A stretch of DNA of 64,000 bases from Mesosutterella faecium (lineage in GTDB: Bacteria; Pseudomonadota; Gammaproteobacteria; Burkholderiales; Burkholderiaceae_F): positions 1,426,001 to 1,490,000 of the forward strand of contig NZ_JAKZJU020000001.1 in NCBI RefSeq assembly GCF_022809315.2, in the 5' to 3' direction. The position numbers were made by a program, and so were the translations under genes. The stretch's first letter is position 1, and every line of letters begins with the position of its first letter. Below are positions 46,301 through 56,336 of this stretch, piece by piece. A model generated the notes under the pieces. It did no database searches. It was not told the DNA's origin and saw nothing but the letters and a program-made list of their open reading frames with translations.

Positions 46301-46808
46301 CAGCGAGGACGGTTCACGCTTTGCCCGCTACGCCCAGTCGCTCACGTTCAGGCGGCTGCTGCATTTCGCCAACGAGGAGCTCGGGCGGCTTTCGCGCCGC
46401 TTTGTGCTGGAGCCTGCCGAAGGAGACCCCCTTGACATTCAGGTCGTGGACAACGCGCTGAACTGCATGAGGCGCTCGGCGACCAACCTCTCGGGCGGGG
46501 AGTCTTTTCTCGTGAGCCTCGCTCTCGCCCTCGGCCTTTCCCGCATGAGCAGCGAGAGCTCCGAGGGAAGCCTTCGGGTGGACACCGTGTTCCTCGACGA
46601 GGGCTTCGGCACGCTTGACCCCGAAATGCTCGAGAACGCGCTTTATGCGCTCTCGCAGCTGCGCGAGCAGGGAAAGCTGGTGGGCCTCATCTCCCACATT
46701 GAGGAAGTACGCCAGAAAATCCCGGTTCAGATCGAGGTCTCGGCCAACTCCACGGACGGGCACAACACGATTTCGGGGCCCGGGGTGAAGAGGCTGCAGA
46801 CCGCTTAA
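43320..46808 (+). CDS. sbcC: Nuclease SbcCD, C subunit (SMC-like ATPase)
   Basis: A 1162-residue Rad50-like ATPase: Walker A GRTGSGKTS at 36-44, long Ala/Glu/Arg-rich coiled coils from about 190 to 1000, then signature NLSGGESF and Walker B VFLDEGFGTLD. E. coli SbcC (about 1050 residues) carries a CxxC zinc hook at the middle of the coil. I find no CxxC anywhere in this protein; the single cysteines in the coil are widely spaced. The dimer may use another hinge. Confidence 0.92.
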   Translation: MKLLSIAFENINSLAGAWKIDFTDPAYRDGIFLITGRTGSGKTSIFDAVTLALFGKTARQCAERVSREERRTDSCPFMTKGSQRCWAEAVFESSGSCWKSRFRIDRSERRGTLAKACELAVKDGSGAWKPVATSLDEWKQKTAEAVGLHFQEFLRCVLLAQGSFAEFLHAKGNERAVILEGITGTDIYKDISRQIHACARDRQLALEACRAREEGIRLLAPERLRELRDRRQALRDEIEALRRSKEELSVRLEALRRLEALRGEQERAKAELERAQAEDQNFSATRAKLELARLARRYEPKYLELQRLEQQLSGEKRLSLDLSDVEKDKQRLVEKMRPQIEEAGRELERGRAALAELEQKAPEILRLDEQCAVLSTRLEAASEALEAAKKENAARSADLKELEGRQSRLLADRDRIAQSLKKTQKNDALLAGFSGLEAKASRLAEASSQLESLKAQERRAAAASASASASERESERRVAAARDGLQRAREKAETARVNLQAAQAGQTQTGQMAALVAVQEEMALAGSLITARKELERASIALEKAEAKCRAAEQASQESEQRAQQAKRSGIETAVSFAHVAGEKAERLRAIKNDEIPRCRTEKLAREAALSRLASRNPSLYKRFQSESALAQQLVRQRDAILTWTRQTEASAQKVREAEKAVQEGSRRLEELKEAQAGFRSEASRLGQAAQTAADQLEAAGARCAEIRSDWEAALEPLGLDGSSLAPSLIMQRLSELRASRLEVLRERDENEQALSSGQSLIARAQSELQDAASALDQALKSEADARARQQSAQAERRALFGTASLQEERRELTGRRDRAAAALESARALSRGAEDALRDARTRSAQLSGQIAAREQELRTLEAGFETAVSESFESRQAFLAARRDPEIITRWENEDAVLRSSVRSTQERLSALSRRLSEQTAAIARPAGAGDVQKEIEQVDDRLLAAAGEASSVETELSADESRRREAEEARRLTAEAEADYERWQELNARIGSEDGSRFARYAQSLTFRRLLHFANEELGRLSRRFVLEPAEGDPLDIQVVDNALNCMRRSATNLSGGESFLVSLALALGLSRMSSESSEGSLRVDTVFLDEGFGTLDPEMLENALYALSQLREQGKLVGLISHIEEVRQKIPVQIEVSANSTDGHNTISGPGVKRLQTA

Positions 46809-46867
46809 GGGTTCAGGCCGCCCGCCTGCGGGCGGAGGGCCGGGGTTCTGCCCGGGCCGTTCGGTCA

Positions 46868-46896
46868 TTTCGCGGCGGCTGAAGGCCGCCGCGAAA
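46868..46896. terminator. Hairpin between sbcC and the lipoprotein gene
   Basis: A perfect 12-bp stem TTTCGCGGCGGC/GCCGCCGCGAAA with 5-base loop between two convergent genes. There is no T-tract beyond ACAG, so it may be a bidirectional but weak terminator. Confidence 0.55.
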
Positions 46897-46925
46897 CAGT
46901 CCCGGGCTTCATCGCAGCGTCATGC

Positions 46926-47489
46926 TCAGCGTCTGCCCGGTCCCCGCGGCGGCGGAGGCGGCGGGGGACGGTGGCCGCGCGGCGGCGGCCCCCAGAACAT
47001 CGGCCCGCCGAACCATCCGCCCCAGCCCCAGCCGTCCATCATCTCGAGGTCTCTTTCGGCCGCTTCGGCCCGCGCCCGTTCGAGATCGGCCCGGCGCTGC
47101 GCGTTGCGAAGCGCGGTCCTCAGGTCGTCTTCGAGCCCCGGCGCATCCTTCGGCCTGTCAAAGCGGATCTGAAAGGCGACGTCGCGCGAGCCGCCCGGAT
47201 CGCAGAGCTCAAGCGGGGAGGCGCTTGCGGCCTTCGCGCCCGAACCCCAGACCGCCTCGTAGCCCGAAGGCAGCCGGTAGCAGCCGGGCCTTGTCATCAG
47301 GTTGGCGATCTTGTCGCGCTCCATCGTCACCGTAAAGGGGGTGGTGCCTACGACCGAGCCGCTGTCGAGCGCCTTCACCACGGCGCCTTCCGGATCCGAA
47401 ACGAACTGGAACGAGGCGGTCGCGCAGCCTGAAAGCGCGACGGCTGCGGCTCCCAGCGAAACAAGGGTTCTGGCAATGCGATGATTCAT
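46926..47489 (-). CDS. Lipoprotein with PEGA-like domain and Pro-rich tail
   Basis: A 187-residue lipoprotein: N-terminal signal ending in the lipobox LSGC (Cys22). The mature part begins ATASFQFVSDPEGAVV, resembling a short PEGA-type beta domain (about 25-75). A charged helical segment follows (about 125-148), then a Trp/Gly-rich stretch and a run of prolines ending in Arg. The function is unknown. Nearest neighbour ppsR is on the same strand. Confidence 0.7.
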   Translation of the reverse strand: MNHRIARTLVSLGAAAVALSGCATASFQFVSDPEGAVVKALDSGSVVGTTPFTVTMERDKIANLMTRPGCYRLPSGYEAVWGSGAKAASASPLELCDPGGSRDVAFQIRFDRPKDAPGLEDDLRTALRNAQRRADLERARAEAAERDLEMMDGWGWGGWFGGPMFWGPPPRGHRPPPPPPPRGPGRR

Positions 47490-47627
47490 GGCGATCGCCC
47501 TGAAAGAGTGATATCTGAAGTGAGGCGGCGGCAGCCTGCCGCCGCCTCCTCCTTAATGTAGCTCGAGGAGCCGCCCGCGGATTTTATTTTTTTGTAAGAA
47601 ATTTCCGAAAGGGCTGTTCCCGTATCC

Positions 47628-48485
47628 TCAGCCGATGCGCTCGTGCTTTTCGAGATGCAGCGTCGCGATGATCGTGGCGGCGATTTCCTCGATCGACTTC
47701 GTGGTCGAGGAAAGGTAGGAGATGCCGTTGCGGTTCATCATCGCCTCGCAGGCCGCGATCTCGGCGCGGCAGTTCTCGAGCGAAGCGTAGCGCGAGTTCG
47801 GGCGCCTTTCGTTGCGGATGTCGTGCAGCCTCTCCGGGGCGATCGTGAGCCCGAAGAGCTTGTCCTTCACCGACTGGAGCGCCTCCGGCAGGGTCCCGCG
47901 CTCGAAGTCCTCGGGAATGAGGGGGTAGTTGGCGGTCTTGATTCCGAACTGCATCGCGAGGTAAAGCGAGGTGGGCGTTTTGCCCGAGCGCGACACGCCC
48001 ACGAGGATCACTTCGGCTTCCTCCAGCCCGTAGTCGGTCTGGCCGTCGTCGTGAGTGAGCGTGTAGTCGATGGCGGCAATCCGCCGGTCGTAGTTCTCCT
48101 CGTTGCGGATGCGGTGGGTTTCGCCCACCTGATGGGTGCTCTCCATGCCCAGCTCTTCCTCGAGGGGATTGACGAAGCTGCGGAAGAGCTCTGTCACGTA
48201 GCCCGTGCATTCCTCGCAGAAGGCCTCGCTGATCGTCTTGCGCGAAAAGGTTGAGAAGACCAGCGGGCGCATTCCGGTGCGTTCCTGCACCTGGTTGATC
48301 CGGTCCGCCGTCGCGGTGGCTTTTTCCACCGAGTCGATGAACGGAATGCGGCGCTGTTCATAATTGAGGTTCGGAAACTGCGTGAGCACAGCCTGGGCGA
48401 GAGTCTCCGCTGTGATGGCCGTTCCGTCCGAGACGATGAAGACGGGGCGCGGCGCGGTCTGATTGGGGCTGCTAGAGATGGTCAT
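47628..48485 (-). CDS. ppsR: PEP synthase regulatory protein (kinase/pyrophosphorylase)
   Basis: A 285-residue DUF299 protein that inactivates PEP synthase by ADP-dependent phosphorylation and reactivates it with phosphate. The P-loop-like GVSRSGKTPTSLYLA is at about 155-169. PVFIVSDGTAITAETLAQAVLTQFP-type N-terminal region is complete. The ATG at 48485 (MTISSS) is taken; an ATG seven codons earlier lacks a site. It is divergent from ppsA, its target. Confidence 0.92.
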   Translation of the reverse strand: MTISSSPNQTAPRPVFIVSDGTAITAETLAQAVLTQFPNLNYEQRRIPFIDSVEKATATADRINQVQERTGMRPLVFSTFSRKTISEAFCEECTGYVTELFRSFVNPLEEELGMESTHQVGETHRIRNEENYDRRIAAIDYTLTHDDGQTDYGLEEAEVILVGVSRSGKTPTSLYLAMQFGIKTANYPLIPEDFERGTLPEALQSVKDKLFGLTIAPERLHDIRNERRPNSRYASLENCRAEIAACEAMMNRNGISYLSSTTKSIEEIAATIIATLHLEKHERIG

Positions 48486-48612
48486 AGGATTCCGGAGGGG
48501 CGGCATCGCACGTTTTGGGGCGTGGATTTGCGCCTGCTATTAAAATTAACGATTACAATCCCGTTCGATTCTAAACAATCCCCGGTTCGGGGGCAGTTAA
48601 AGAGGACAAGGT

Positions 48613-50988
<2,376 letters not shown>

Positions 50989-51040
50989 GAAGGAAAAAGC
51001 CTGCCGTCAGCCGGATAACCCGGTAGACTAGGGGAAAGAG

Positions 51041-51076
51041 GCTGCAGCGCGTGTGAAAGCCGCTGCAGCTTTTTTT
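51041..51076 (+). terminator. Terminator after ppsA
   Basis: Stem GCTGCAGCG/CGCTGCAGC with an 11-base loop then seven T. It ends 19 bases before the nfeD start, separating the two units. Confidence 0.88.
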
Positions 51077-51095
51077 CTCGAAGGAGTAAACGACA

Positions 51096-51530
51096 ATGCC
51101 GATCTGGATCTGGCTGGTGGCGGCCGGCGTGCTCGGGGCGGCCGAGCTGCTCACGGGGACCTTCTACATGCTGGTGCTCGCAGCGGCCTCGCTGTTCGGC
51201 GCGGCCGCCGGCGTCCTGGGCTGCGGGCTCGAGCTGCAGGTGCTTGCGGCCGCGGCGGCCGCCGTGCTCGGCTGCGCGCTCGTCTGGAAATTCCACCGGA
51301 AGCCCGCCGCGTCGGAGCCCGCGCAGTCCTCGCTCGACGAGGGCCAGAGCGTGGAGGTGCGCGCCTGGCGCGAGGACGGCACCGCCGAGGTGAAGTACCG
51401 CGGCGCCGTCTGGACGGCGGTGGCGGCTCCCGGCAGCAGGCTCGTCCCCGGGATCTGGGTGATCGTGCGCACCGAAGGCCCGCGGCTGCTTATTTCACCC
51501 GGCCCGCGCAGCGGCGCCGGCCCCGCCTGA
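51096..51530 (+). CDS. NfeD family membrane protein
   Basis: A 144-residue protein with two to three hydrophobic segments (about 3-20, 24-42, 48-66) followed by an OB-fold-like domain (residues 80-140: GQSVEVRAW, GAVWTAV, VIVRTEGP). NfeD proteins are usually encoded with an SPFH protein, as here. GAAGGAG is 9 bases before the ATG. The exact role (membrane microdomains or proteostasis) is inferred from the family. Confidence 0.85.
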   Translation: MPIWIWLVAAGVLGAAELLTGTFYMLVLAAASLFGAAAGVLGCGLELQVLAAAAAAVLGCALVWKFHRKPAASEPAQSSLDEGQSVEVRAWREDGTAEVKYRGAVWTAVAAPGSRLVPGIWVIVRTEGPRLLISPGPRSGAGPA

Positions 51531-51567
51531 CCCTTTCTCTTTTTTGTCAACTTTAGGAACAGCAGCT

Positions 51568-52521
51568 ATGTCATCTGGTTTGATTTTCACGCTGGTGCTC
51601 GCGCTGATTGCGGTCATCATCGCCTACAAGGGCATCTGCGTGGTGCCTCAGCAGACGGCCTGGGTCGTGGAGCGGCTCGGGCGCTTTCATGTCGTGCTCA
51701 ATCCCGGTCTCAATTTCATTGTTCCGTTCGTCGACCGGGTCGCCTACAAGCATTCCCTGAAGGAGGTCCCGCTGGACACTCCGCAGCAGGTCTGCATCAC
51801 CAAGGACAACACCCAGCTGTCTGTCGACGGCGTGCTCTTCTTCCAGGTGACCGATCCCCAGCGCGCCTCCTACGGGACCAGCAACTACGTGATTGCCATC
51901 ACGCAGCTCGCGCAGACGACCCTGCGCTCGGTGGTCGGCCGCATGGAGCTCGACCGAACCTTTGAGGAGCGCGACGCGATCAACCATTCGGTGGTCTCCG
52001 CCATCGATGAGGCCGCCCTCAACTGGGGCGTGAAAGTGCTGCGCTATGAGATCAAGGACCTCACGCCTCCCTCCGTGATCCTGCAGGCGATGCAGCGGCA
52101 GATCACGGCCGAGCGTGAGAAGCGCGCCGTAGTGGCCGCCTCCGAAGGCAAGAAGCAGGAGGAAATCAATATCGCCGAGGGCGAGAAGGCGGCGGCGGTC
52201 GCCCGCTCCGAGGGCGAGAAGCAGGCGAAGATCAACGTGGCTGAAGGACAGGCTGCGGCCACCGTGGCGCTCGCGCGCGCCACGGCCGAAGCCCTGCGTC
52301 AGGTCGCGGCGGCCACGCAGGAGCCGGGCGGCATGAACGCAGTGAACCTCGATGTGGCCAAGAAGTACGTCGATGCGTTCAGCAAGGTGGCGGGCTCCAG
52401 CAACACTCTGGTCGTTCCCGCCAACATGGGCGACCTCGCGAGCCTGGTCACTTCGACCCTGGCCATTGTGAAGGGCGGGGATGCGAAGAGCGCCGCCGGC
52501 GGCGCCTCGCCCAGGGCCTGA
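51568..52521 (+). CDS. SPFH/stomatin-like membrane protein (QmcA type)
   Basis: A 317-residue protein with one N-terminal membrane helix (about 3-22), the SPFH domain (VVPQQTAWVVERLGRF, FIVPFVDRVAY, LDTPQQVCITKDN, about 25-190) and a long Ala/Glu coiled coil (about 195-260) with an EGEK repeat. It forms large ring assemblies at the membrane, often beside NfeD. ATG at 51568 with AGGAAC nine bases upstream is taken. Confidence 0.9.
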   Translation: MSSGLIFTLVLALIAVIIAYKGICVVPQQTAWVVERLGRFHVVLNPGLNFIVPFVDRVAYKHSLKEVPLDTPQQVCITKDNTQLSVDGVLFFQVTDPQRASYGTSNYVIAITQLAQTTLRSVVGRMELDRTFEERDAINHSVVSAIDEAALNWGVKVLRYEIKDLTPPSVILQAMQRQITAEREKRAVVAASEGKKQEEINIAEGEKAAAVARSEGEKQAKINVAEGQAAATVALARATAEALRQVAAATQEPGGMNAVNLDVAKKYVDAFSKVAGSSNTLVVPANMGDLASLVTSTLAIVKGGDAKSAAGGASPRA

Positions 52522-52544
52522 GAGAGCGCGCGGCTTGTCCGGCA

Positions 52545-52566
52545 GGGGGCGAAGGCCCCCTTTTTT
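52545..52566 (+). terminator. Terminator after the SPFH gene
   Basis: Stem GGGGGC/GCCCCC with a 4-base loop and six T, 24 bases after the stop. Confidence 0.85.
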
Positions 52567-52640
52567 CTGGCTCGCCAGGGGCCGCGTGAAGGCCCAGGCG
52601 TTTTTTTCGAAAAATAAACAGAAAGGCTCAGGGAAAAAAA

Positions 52641-53189
52641 GTGGAAAACGACAGCAATGATGAAGCCCGCAGCGCCGGGCAGCCCGAAGCGCAGGCGGTC
52701 CGGCTCTCGCTGGGCGACCGCGATGATGTTTACCAGATCTGCTTCGCATTCATCGAGAACGTGAGCGAAATCCTCGTTTCGGCCTCGGCCGGCGAGATTA
52801 CAAGCGAGGAGGCTGAAGAGCGCATGGCCTCCGTGAATCAGTGGCTCACCGCGGCGCTGCTCGGAAAGATCCCCGGAATCAAGGCCGAGCCCGGGTGGAC
52901 GGGCGCGCCTCTTGCCCGAAGCCTCGCCTCGCAGCTCGCCTCGGAGCTCTCGCGGCTGCCGCGCGAGGCTCAGGAGGAGCTCTCCTCGGTCGAGGGCGTG
53001 CTCATGTTCACCTCGATGGTCTTCATGCACGAGGTGCAGGAGATGGTGAGCCGGATCAACCACGTGCCCGAGGACCAGGCCGAAGAGGCGGTCGAGCGGC
53101 AGGGCCGGGAAATGCACGAGCTGTGCGAGAAATGGGCCGACCGCTTCACGGGGGGCGGCCGTCCTGATATCATCATTGCTTCGTCTTGA
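52641..53189 (+). CDS. Unknown protein, paralogue A of a local pair
   Basis: A 182-residue, acidic, mostly helical soluble protein with no signal peptide or membrane segment. I do not recognise a family. It resembles the protein at 53817-54329: both share an AGEIT/EGRMT start of a helix, a [ND]-WL-x-A-x-L-x-G segment, a GW-x4-LAR-x-L-x-S stretch and then a QEE helix, in the same order and spacing. GTG start at 52641 behind CAGGG. It may be a paralogue that flanks the small gene at 53252. Confidence 0.7.
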   Translation: MENDSNDEARSAGQPEAQAVRLSLGDRDDVYQICFAFIENVSEILVSASAGEITSEEAEERMASVNQWLTAALLGKIPGIKAEPGWTGAPLARSLASQLASELSRLPREAQEELSSVEGVLMFTSMVFMHEVQEMVSRINHVPEDQAEEAVERQGREMHELCEKWADRFTGGGRPDIIIASS

Positions 53190-53251
53190 AGCCGGGTTGT
53201 TCCGCGGGCTCCAGAGCCCGCGCACTGACGATTCGGCTGAAACACTAAAGG

Positions 53252-53575
53252 ATGGAAAAGAAAATGGCAGAAGAAGAAAAGAAGGCCGCGCCCGCGGCTG
53301 CTGCGAAAGAGGCCCCCACCGAGAAGCCCCGCTTCGTGCACATGCTCGTCCTGGGCGTGGGCGGCATCATCCGCAATGTCCAGATTGTCACCGACAATCC
53401 CCAGATCCCGAAGTCGTTTGCCGAATTCATCAACGGCTTCCGCTCCGGAAAGCTCGACCTCATCTGGACGCCGAACCCGTCCAACCCTGTTTTCGCGATC
53501 CGCATGAATTCGGTCGATTTCTACGAGTATCGTTCCGGTCCGGCCCAGGCCGCCGACAAGGGTTCGATTTCCTGA
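53252..53575 (+). CDS. Small unknown protein
   Basis: A 107-residue protein: Lys/Glu/Ala/Pro-rich N-terminus (about 1-25), then a compact part (FVHMLVLGVGGIIRNVQIVTDNP..., about 28-95) and a short polar tail. No family is recognised. AAAGG stands just before ATG at 53252. An ATG at 53264 is also possible. It is bracketed by the two paralogous unknown genes. Confidence 0.65.
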   Translation: MEKKMAEEEKKAAPAAAAKEAPTEKPRFVHMLVLGVGGIIRNVQIVTDNPQIPKSFAEFINGFRSGKLDLIWTPNPSNPVFAIRMNSVDFYEYRSGPAQAADKGSIS

Positions 53576-53701
53576 TCCTCGAGCCGCCCCCTCTGCGGGG
53601 GAGGCCGGTCAGGCTTTCTGCTCCTGCGGGGCGGCCGGCCCCGCGGCTGCAGTCCTGCTTTCAAGGCCGCTGATGCGGCCTTTGCTGTAAACGAAGCCCG
53701 C

Positions 53702-53760
53702 GCCGGACGGAGCCGGGGCCAGGGGGGAGGCAGGCCCCGGGCCTGCCGCTTCCGTCCGGC
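53702..53760. repeat. Large compound hairpin before paralogue B
   Basis: Outer arms GCCGGACGGA (53702-53711) and TCCGTCCGGC (53751-53760) are perfectly complementary. An inner 7-bp hairpin, GGCAGGC/GCCTGCC, lies within. It could be the 3' end of the 53252 transcript or a stable leader of 53817. There is no T-tract. Confidence 0.55.
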
Positions 53761-53816
53761 TTCGCCGCACATCGGACGCGAGAGGCGTGAAGAAGAGAAA
53801 AAAGGAGCTTTTTGAC

Positions 53817-54329
53817 ATGTCTGCCGGACATTCCAAGCCCATCTGCGCGGGCTACAGCCCGTCGTGCCCCTCGCGCTGCCGCCTTGACCTCTCTTCGAAG
53901 CGGGATCTCGGCCCGCAGCTGACCGATCCGCGCGTGATCGAGGAGATCTTCCGGGCCGCGGTGGCGAAGACCGCCTCGAGGATGAGGGCCTGCCAGGAAG
54001 GGCGGATGACTGCTCAGGAGCTCAGGGAGGCCGACGGCCGGCTCATCGACTGGCTCGCGGCGACTCTGTCGGGAGAAAATGAAAACTTCGGGACAACGGA
54101 AGGGTGGAACCCCGAAGGGCTCGCCCGGTTTCTGAGCAGCGAAATCCCGGGCGCCCTGTCGCACGCGCTCGGACGCGAACCCGAATCGCAGGAAGAGGTG
54201 ATCAGGGCGGCCGCGGAGCTCATGACGGCAGACATCTGGAGTTCCCTGCGCGCGGGAGAGGCTGCGCTCGAGGAGGCGGCGCTGCGCTGGTCCTCGCTTC
54301 TGACCGGGGCACCGGCTGAGTTTGCCTGA
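53817..54329 (+). CDS. Unknown protein, paralogue B of a local pair
   Basis: A 170-residue protein. The N-terminus has a Cys cluster (ICAGYSPSCPSRC, about 9-21) absent from paralogue A. From about residue 55 it aligns with the protein at 52641 (EGRMT..., DWLAATLSG, GWNPEGLARFLSS, QEEV...). ATG at 53817 with AAAGGAG nine bases upstream is chosen over GTG at 53787. The family is not recognised. It points away from, and converges with, the response regulator gene. Confidence 0.68.
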   Translation: MSAGHSKPICAGYSPSCPSRCRLDLSSKRDLGPQLTDPRVIEEIFRAAVAKTASRMRACQEGRMTAQELREADGRLIDWLAATLSGENENFGTTEGWNPEGLARFLSSEIPGALSHALGREPESQEEVIRAAAELMTADIWSSLRAGEAALEEAALRWSSLLTGAPAEFA

Positions 54330-54427
54330 AAAAGAAACGCTTATTCCGGAAAGCTGGAACGACTCCGGCGCCGGGAGCATTCCGCGCTTTTTTTCAGCGC
54401 AGGAGCTCCCTCAATCCACAGCCGCGT

Positions 54428-55045
54428 TCAGAGAGGATCCCCGCAGCGCATCAGCAGCCGGGCGATTTCGGCCGCGTTGTGAATTTCAAGCTTCCGGTAG
54501 GCGGAGCCGCGGTGCACCTGAACCGTTTTTTCGGAAATGCCCAGCCCTTCGGCCACCGCCTTGTTGGAGGCTCCCTGGGCGACCATGCGGATCACCTCGC
54601 GCTCGCGCTGGGTGAGAGACTCAAGCTTCGCGCGGAAGCTCGCCACCTCGGCGTCAGCCCGCCGCTCATTCAGATTTTTCAGGACCGCGTTGTTGATCGC
54701 CTCGAGCAGCCTGCGGTCGTCAACCGGCTTCTGCAGGAAGTCCATGGCGCCGCTTTTGAGCCCCCTCACGGCCATGTCGATGTCGCCGTGGCCCGAAATG
54801 AAAATGATGGGCAGGTCCACTCCCTTTTCCTTCAGGGCGTCCTGCAGTTCCAGCCCGCTCATGCGGGGCATTCTCACATCAAGCAGCAGGCAGCCCGGGC
54901 GCGCAAAGTCATTGGCCGCGAGGAAGGCGAGCGCGTTCGAGTACGTCACCACTTCCCAGCCTTCGCCCTCGATCAGAAAAGCCCAGGAGCGTCGCATAGC
55001 GTCGTCATCGTCAATGACGCGGATGAGGGGTTTTAAAGTGTCCAC
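54428..55045 (-). CDS. FixJ-type response regulator (orphan here)
   Basis: A 205-residue two-domain regulator: receiver domain with D12/D13, phospho-acceptor D56 (LLLDVRMP), the conserved Ser/Thr near 84 and K106; then a LuxR-type helix-turn-helix (about 140-200, LTQREREVIRMVAQGASNKAVAEGL..KTVQVHR). FixJ/TtrR-like proteins often control oxygen, tetrathionate or dicarboxylate genes. No histidine kinase is next to it. GTG start with GGAG upstream. Narrow specificity cannot be told. Confidence 0.88.
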   Translation of the reverse strand: MDTLKPLIRVIDDDDAMRRSWAFLIEGEGWEVVTYSNALAFLAANDFARPGCLLLDVRMPRMSGLELQDALKEKGVDLPIIFISGHGDIDMAVRGLKSGAMDFLQKPVDDRRLLEAINNAVLKNLNERRADAEVASFRAKLESLTQREREVIRMVAQGASNKAVAEGLGISEKTVQVHRGSAYRKLEIHNAAEIARLLMRCGDPL

Positions 55046-55452
55046 GGTTGATCTCCATGTCGAATGTCTCAGGCGGGCCGGCAGGTGCGGCCCGTCCCTG
55101 CGGGGGCGCCTTTTCTCGGCAGCCCCCCGGCAGCGGAGCGCGGCCGCCGGCCTGACTAATCTGCATATAAGCCGATTTTAATCAAACGGCCTGTTTCCGG
55201 GCGATGCGCCGGGCCGGGAGCGGGGTGGCCGCCATAATAATTCCCGCGGTTATATTGAATCATGAGTCCCGCGGCCTTGTTTGCCTTTTATTCTGCTTAA
55301 ATGCCCTAATATCGGGGTGTTTCATAATGTAACACTCATGTCTAATGGAAATAACCAAATTTATTTAACGAAAAAATAAGCTTTTTCGTCCCATAATATC
55401 GTTACCTAAAAGATGGGAACAGGTTTCCCGCGATTCGAGGAGTCAACCAACC
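55046..55452. other. Divergent intergenic region of about 400 bases
   Basis: AT-rich in its right half, promoters for the response regulator (minus) and the 55453 gene (plus) must lie here. A sequence at 55172-55185 (CCGAT-TTTA-ATCAA) matches one perfect half of an FNR box (TTGAT-N4-ATCAA) and 3 of 5 bases of the other. No other structure is clear. Confidence 0.4.
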
Positions 55453-55890
55453 ATGCTGATGCACGATATCAACCTGCTGCTTCCCTCTGCGATTCGAACG
55501 ATGCGTTCTGCGCTGCGGGACATTTCCCGGCAGCAGATTCCCTTCACGATCGAAGGGCTTGTCAGGCAGGGGCTGCCGGAAAAATTCGCCGGCATGCTCA
55601 GGGCCTCTGTGGATCAATGCGGCGGCGAGCGGCTCGTGGTCGCCCGCTTCATCGCAGACCTTTTTGCCATGAACCACGAGGACTACAAGGCGAGGGAGTC
55701 CCTCAAGCGCTGGCTTGACAGCCACGAGGGCGAACACCGCGAGGCGGTGAGGGCGCTCACGCGCTCCGTCCTTAAAAACTGGTACCGCGACGAGTTCGGA
55801 CCGGGGCAGCCCGAAAGCGTTGAAATATCGGACGCCGATGTCGTGAGCCCCGGCTCCCGGGGCCGCTCTGTGGTCTTCAGGCTGTTCTAA
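55453..55890 (+). CDS. Unknown soluble protein
   Basis: A 145-residue protein without signal or membrane segments, mostly helical to about residue 120 and then a short beta-like tail (VEISDADVVSPGSRGRSVVFRLF). No family is recognised. GAGGAG about 11 bases before the ATG supports expression. Monocistronic: followed by the terminator at 55924. Confidence 0.7.
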   Translation: MLMHDINLLLPSAIRTMRSALRDISRQQIPFTIEGLVRQGLPEKFAGMLRASVDQCGGERLVVARFIADLFAMNHEDYKARESLKRWLDSHEGEHREAVRALTRSVLKNWYRDEFGPGQPESVEISDADVVSPGSRGRSVVFRLF

Positions 55891-55923
55891 GCGGCCCGGT
55901 CTTTCTTTCACGAGGTTTTTTCT

Positions 55924-55955
55924 CCCGGCTTTCCGAAAGGAAGCCGGGATTTTTC
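55924..55955 (+). terminator. Terminator after the 55453 gene
   Basis: CCCGGCTTTCC/GGAAGCCGGG stem with a GAAA tetraloop (one bulged T), then ATTTTTC, 34 bases after the stop. Confidence 0.87.
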
Positions 55956-56249
55956 GACGCTGAAATCTCCCGCGGCGCGGGCTGAAAGCGCAAAAGGCTG
56001 CCGGCCGCTTCGGGCAAAACAATGCCTGCTTCCGGGGCAGAGGCTTGCGGCCCCTAGCACGCGAAGGCAGCGGCCGAGGTCTCCGGCAGAGCTGAATCCA
56101 GGCTTTCTTTCTTCTCTTCTTGTTTTTTTCTCTGACGCTCCCCGCCCGGGGCCCGCGCGCCGTCTTTGCACTTCTTTTCAATCTGCCCGCCTGTTCTGCC
56201 GTGCGATCCTTTTTGAGAGTGAGAGAGTAAGTAAAAAAATAAATGCAAG
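55956..56249. other. Gap of about 290 bases before the Fur box
   Basis: No gene supported. The sequence is GC-rich to about 56190, then AT-rich. A TTGAGA at 56213-56218 is a possible -35 for the feo transcript, without a convincing -10. Confidence 0.4.
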
Positions 56250-56268
56250 TAGAAATAATTCTCAATAT
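56250..56268 (+). promoter_or_regulatory. Putative Fur box of the feo operon
   Basis: TAGAAATAATTCTCAATAT is 68 bases upstream of feoA; read on the minus strand, ATTGAGAATTATTTCTA resembles the usual AATGAGAATTATTCTC-type Fur site with a few mismatches. Position and the neighbouring iron-uptake genes make Fur control likely. Untested. Confidence 0.55.
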
Positions 56269-56336
56269 GGATTAAGATGCAGGCGTCTTAAGCCTCCGTT
56301 AAGGGGGCGGGCTGTTTTTTCAAAAAGGGGTGTGAA

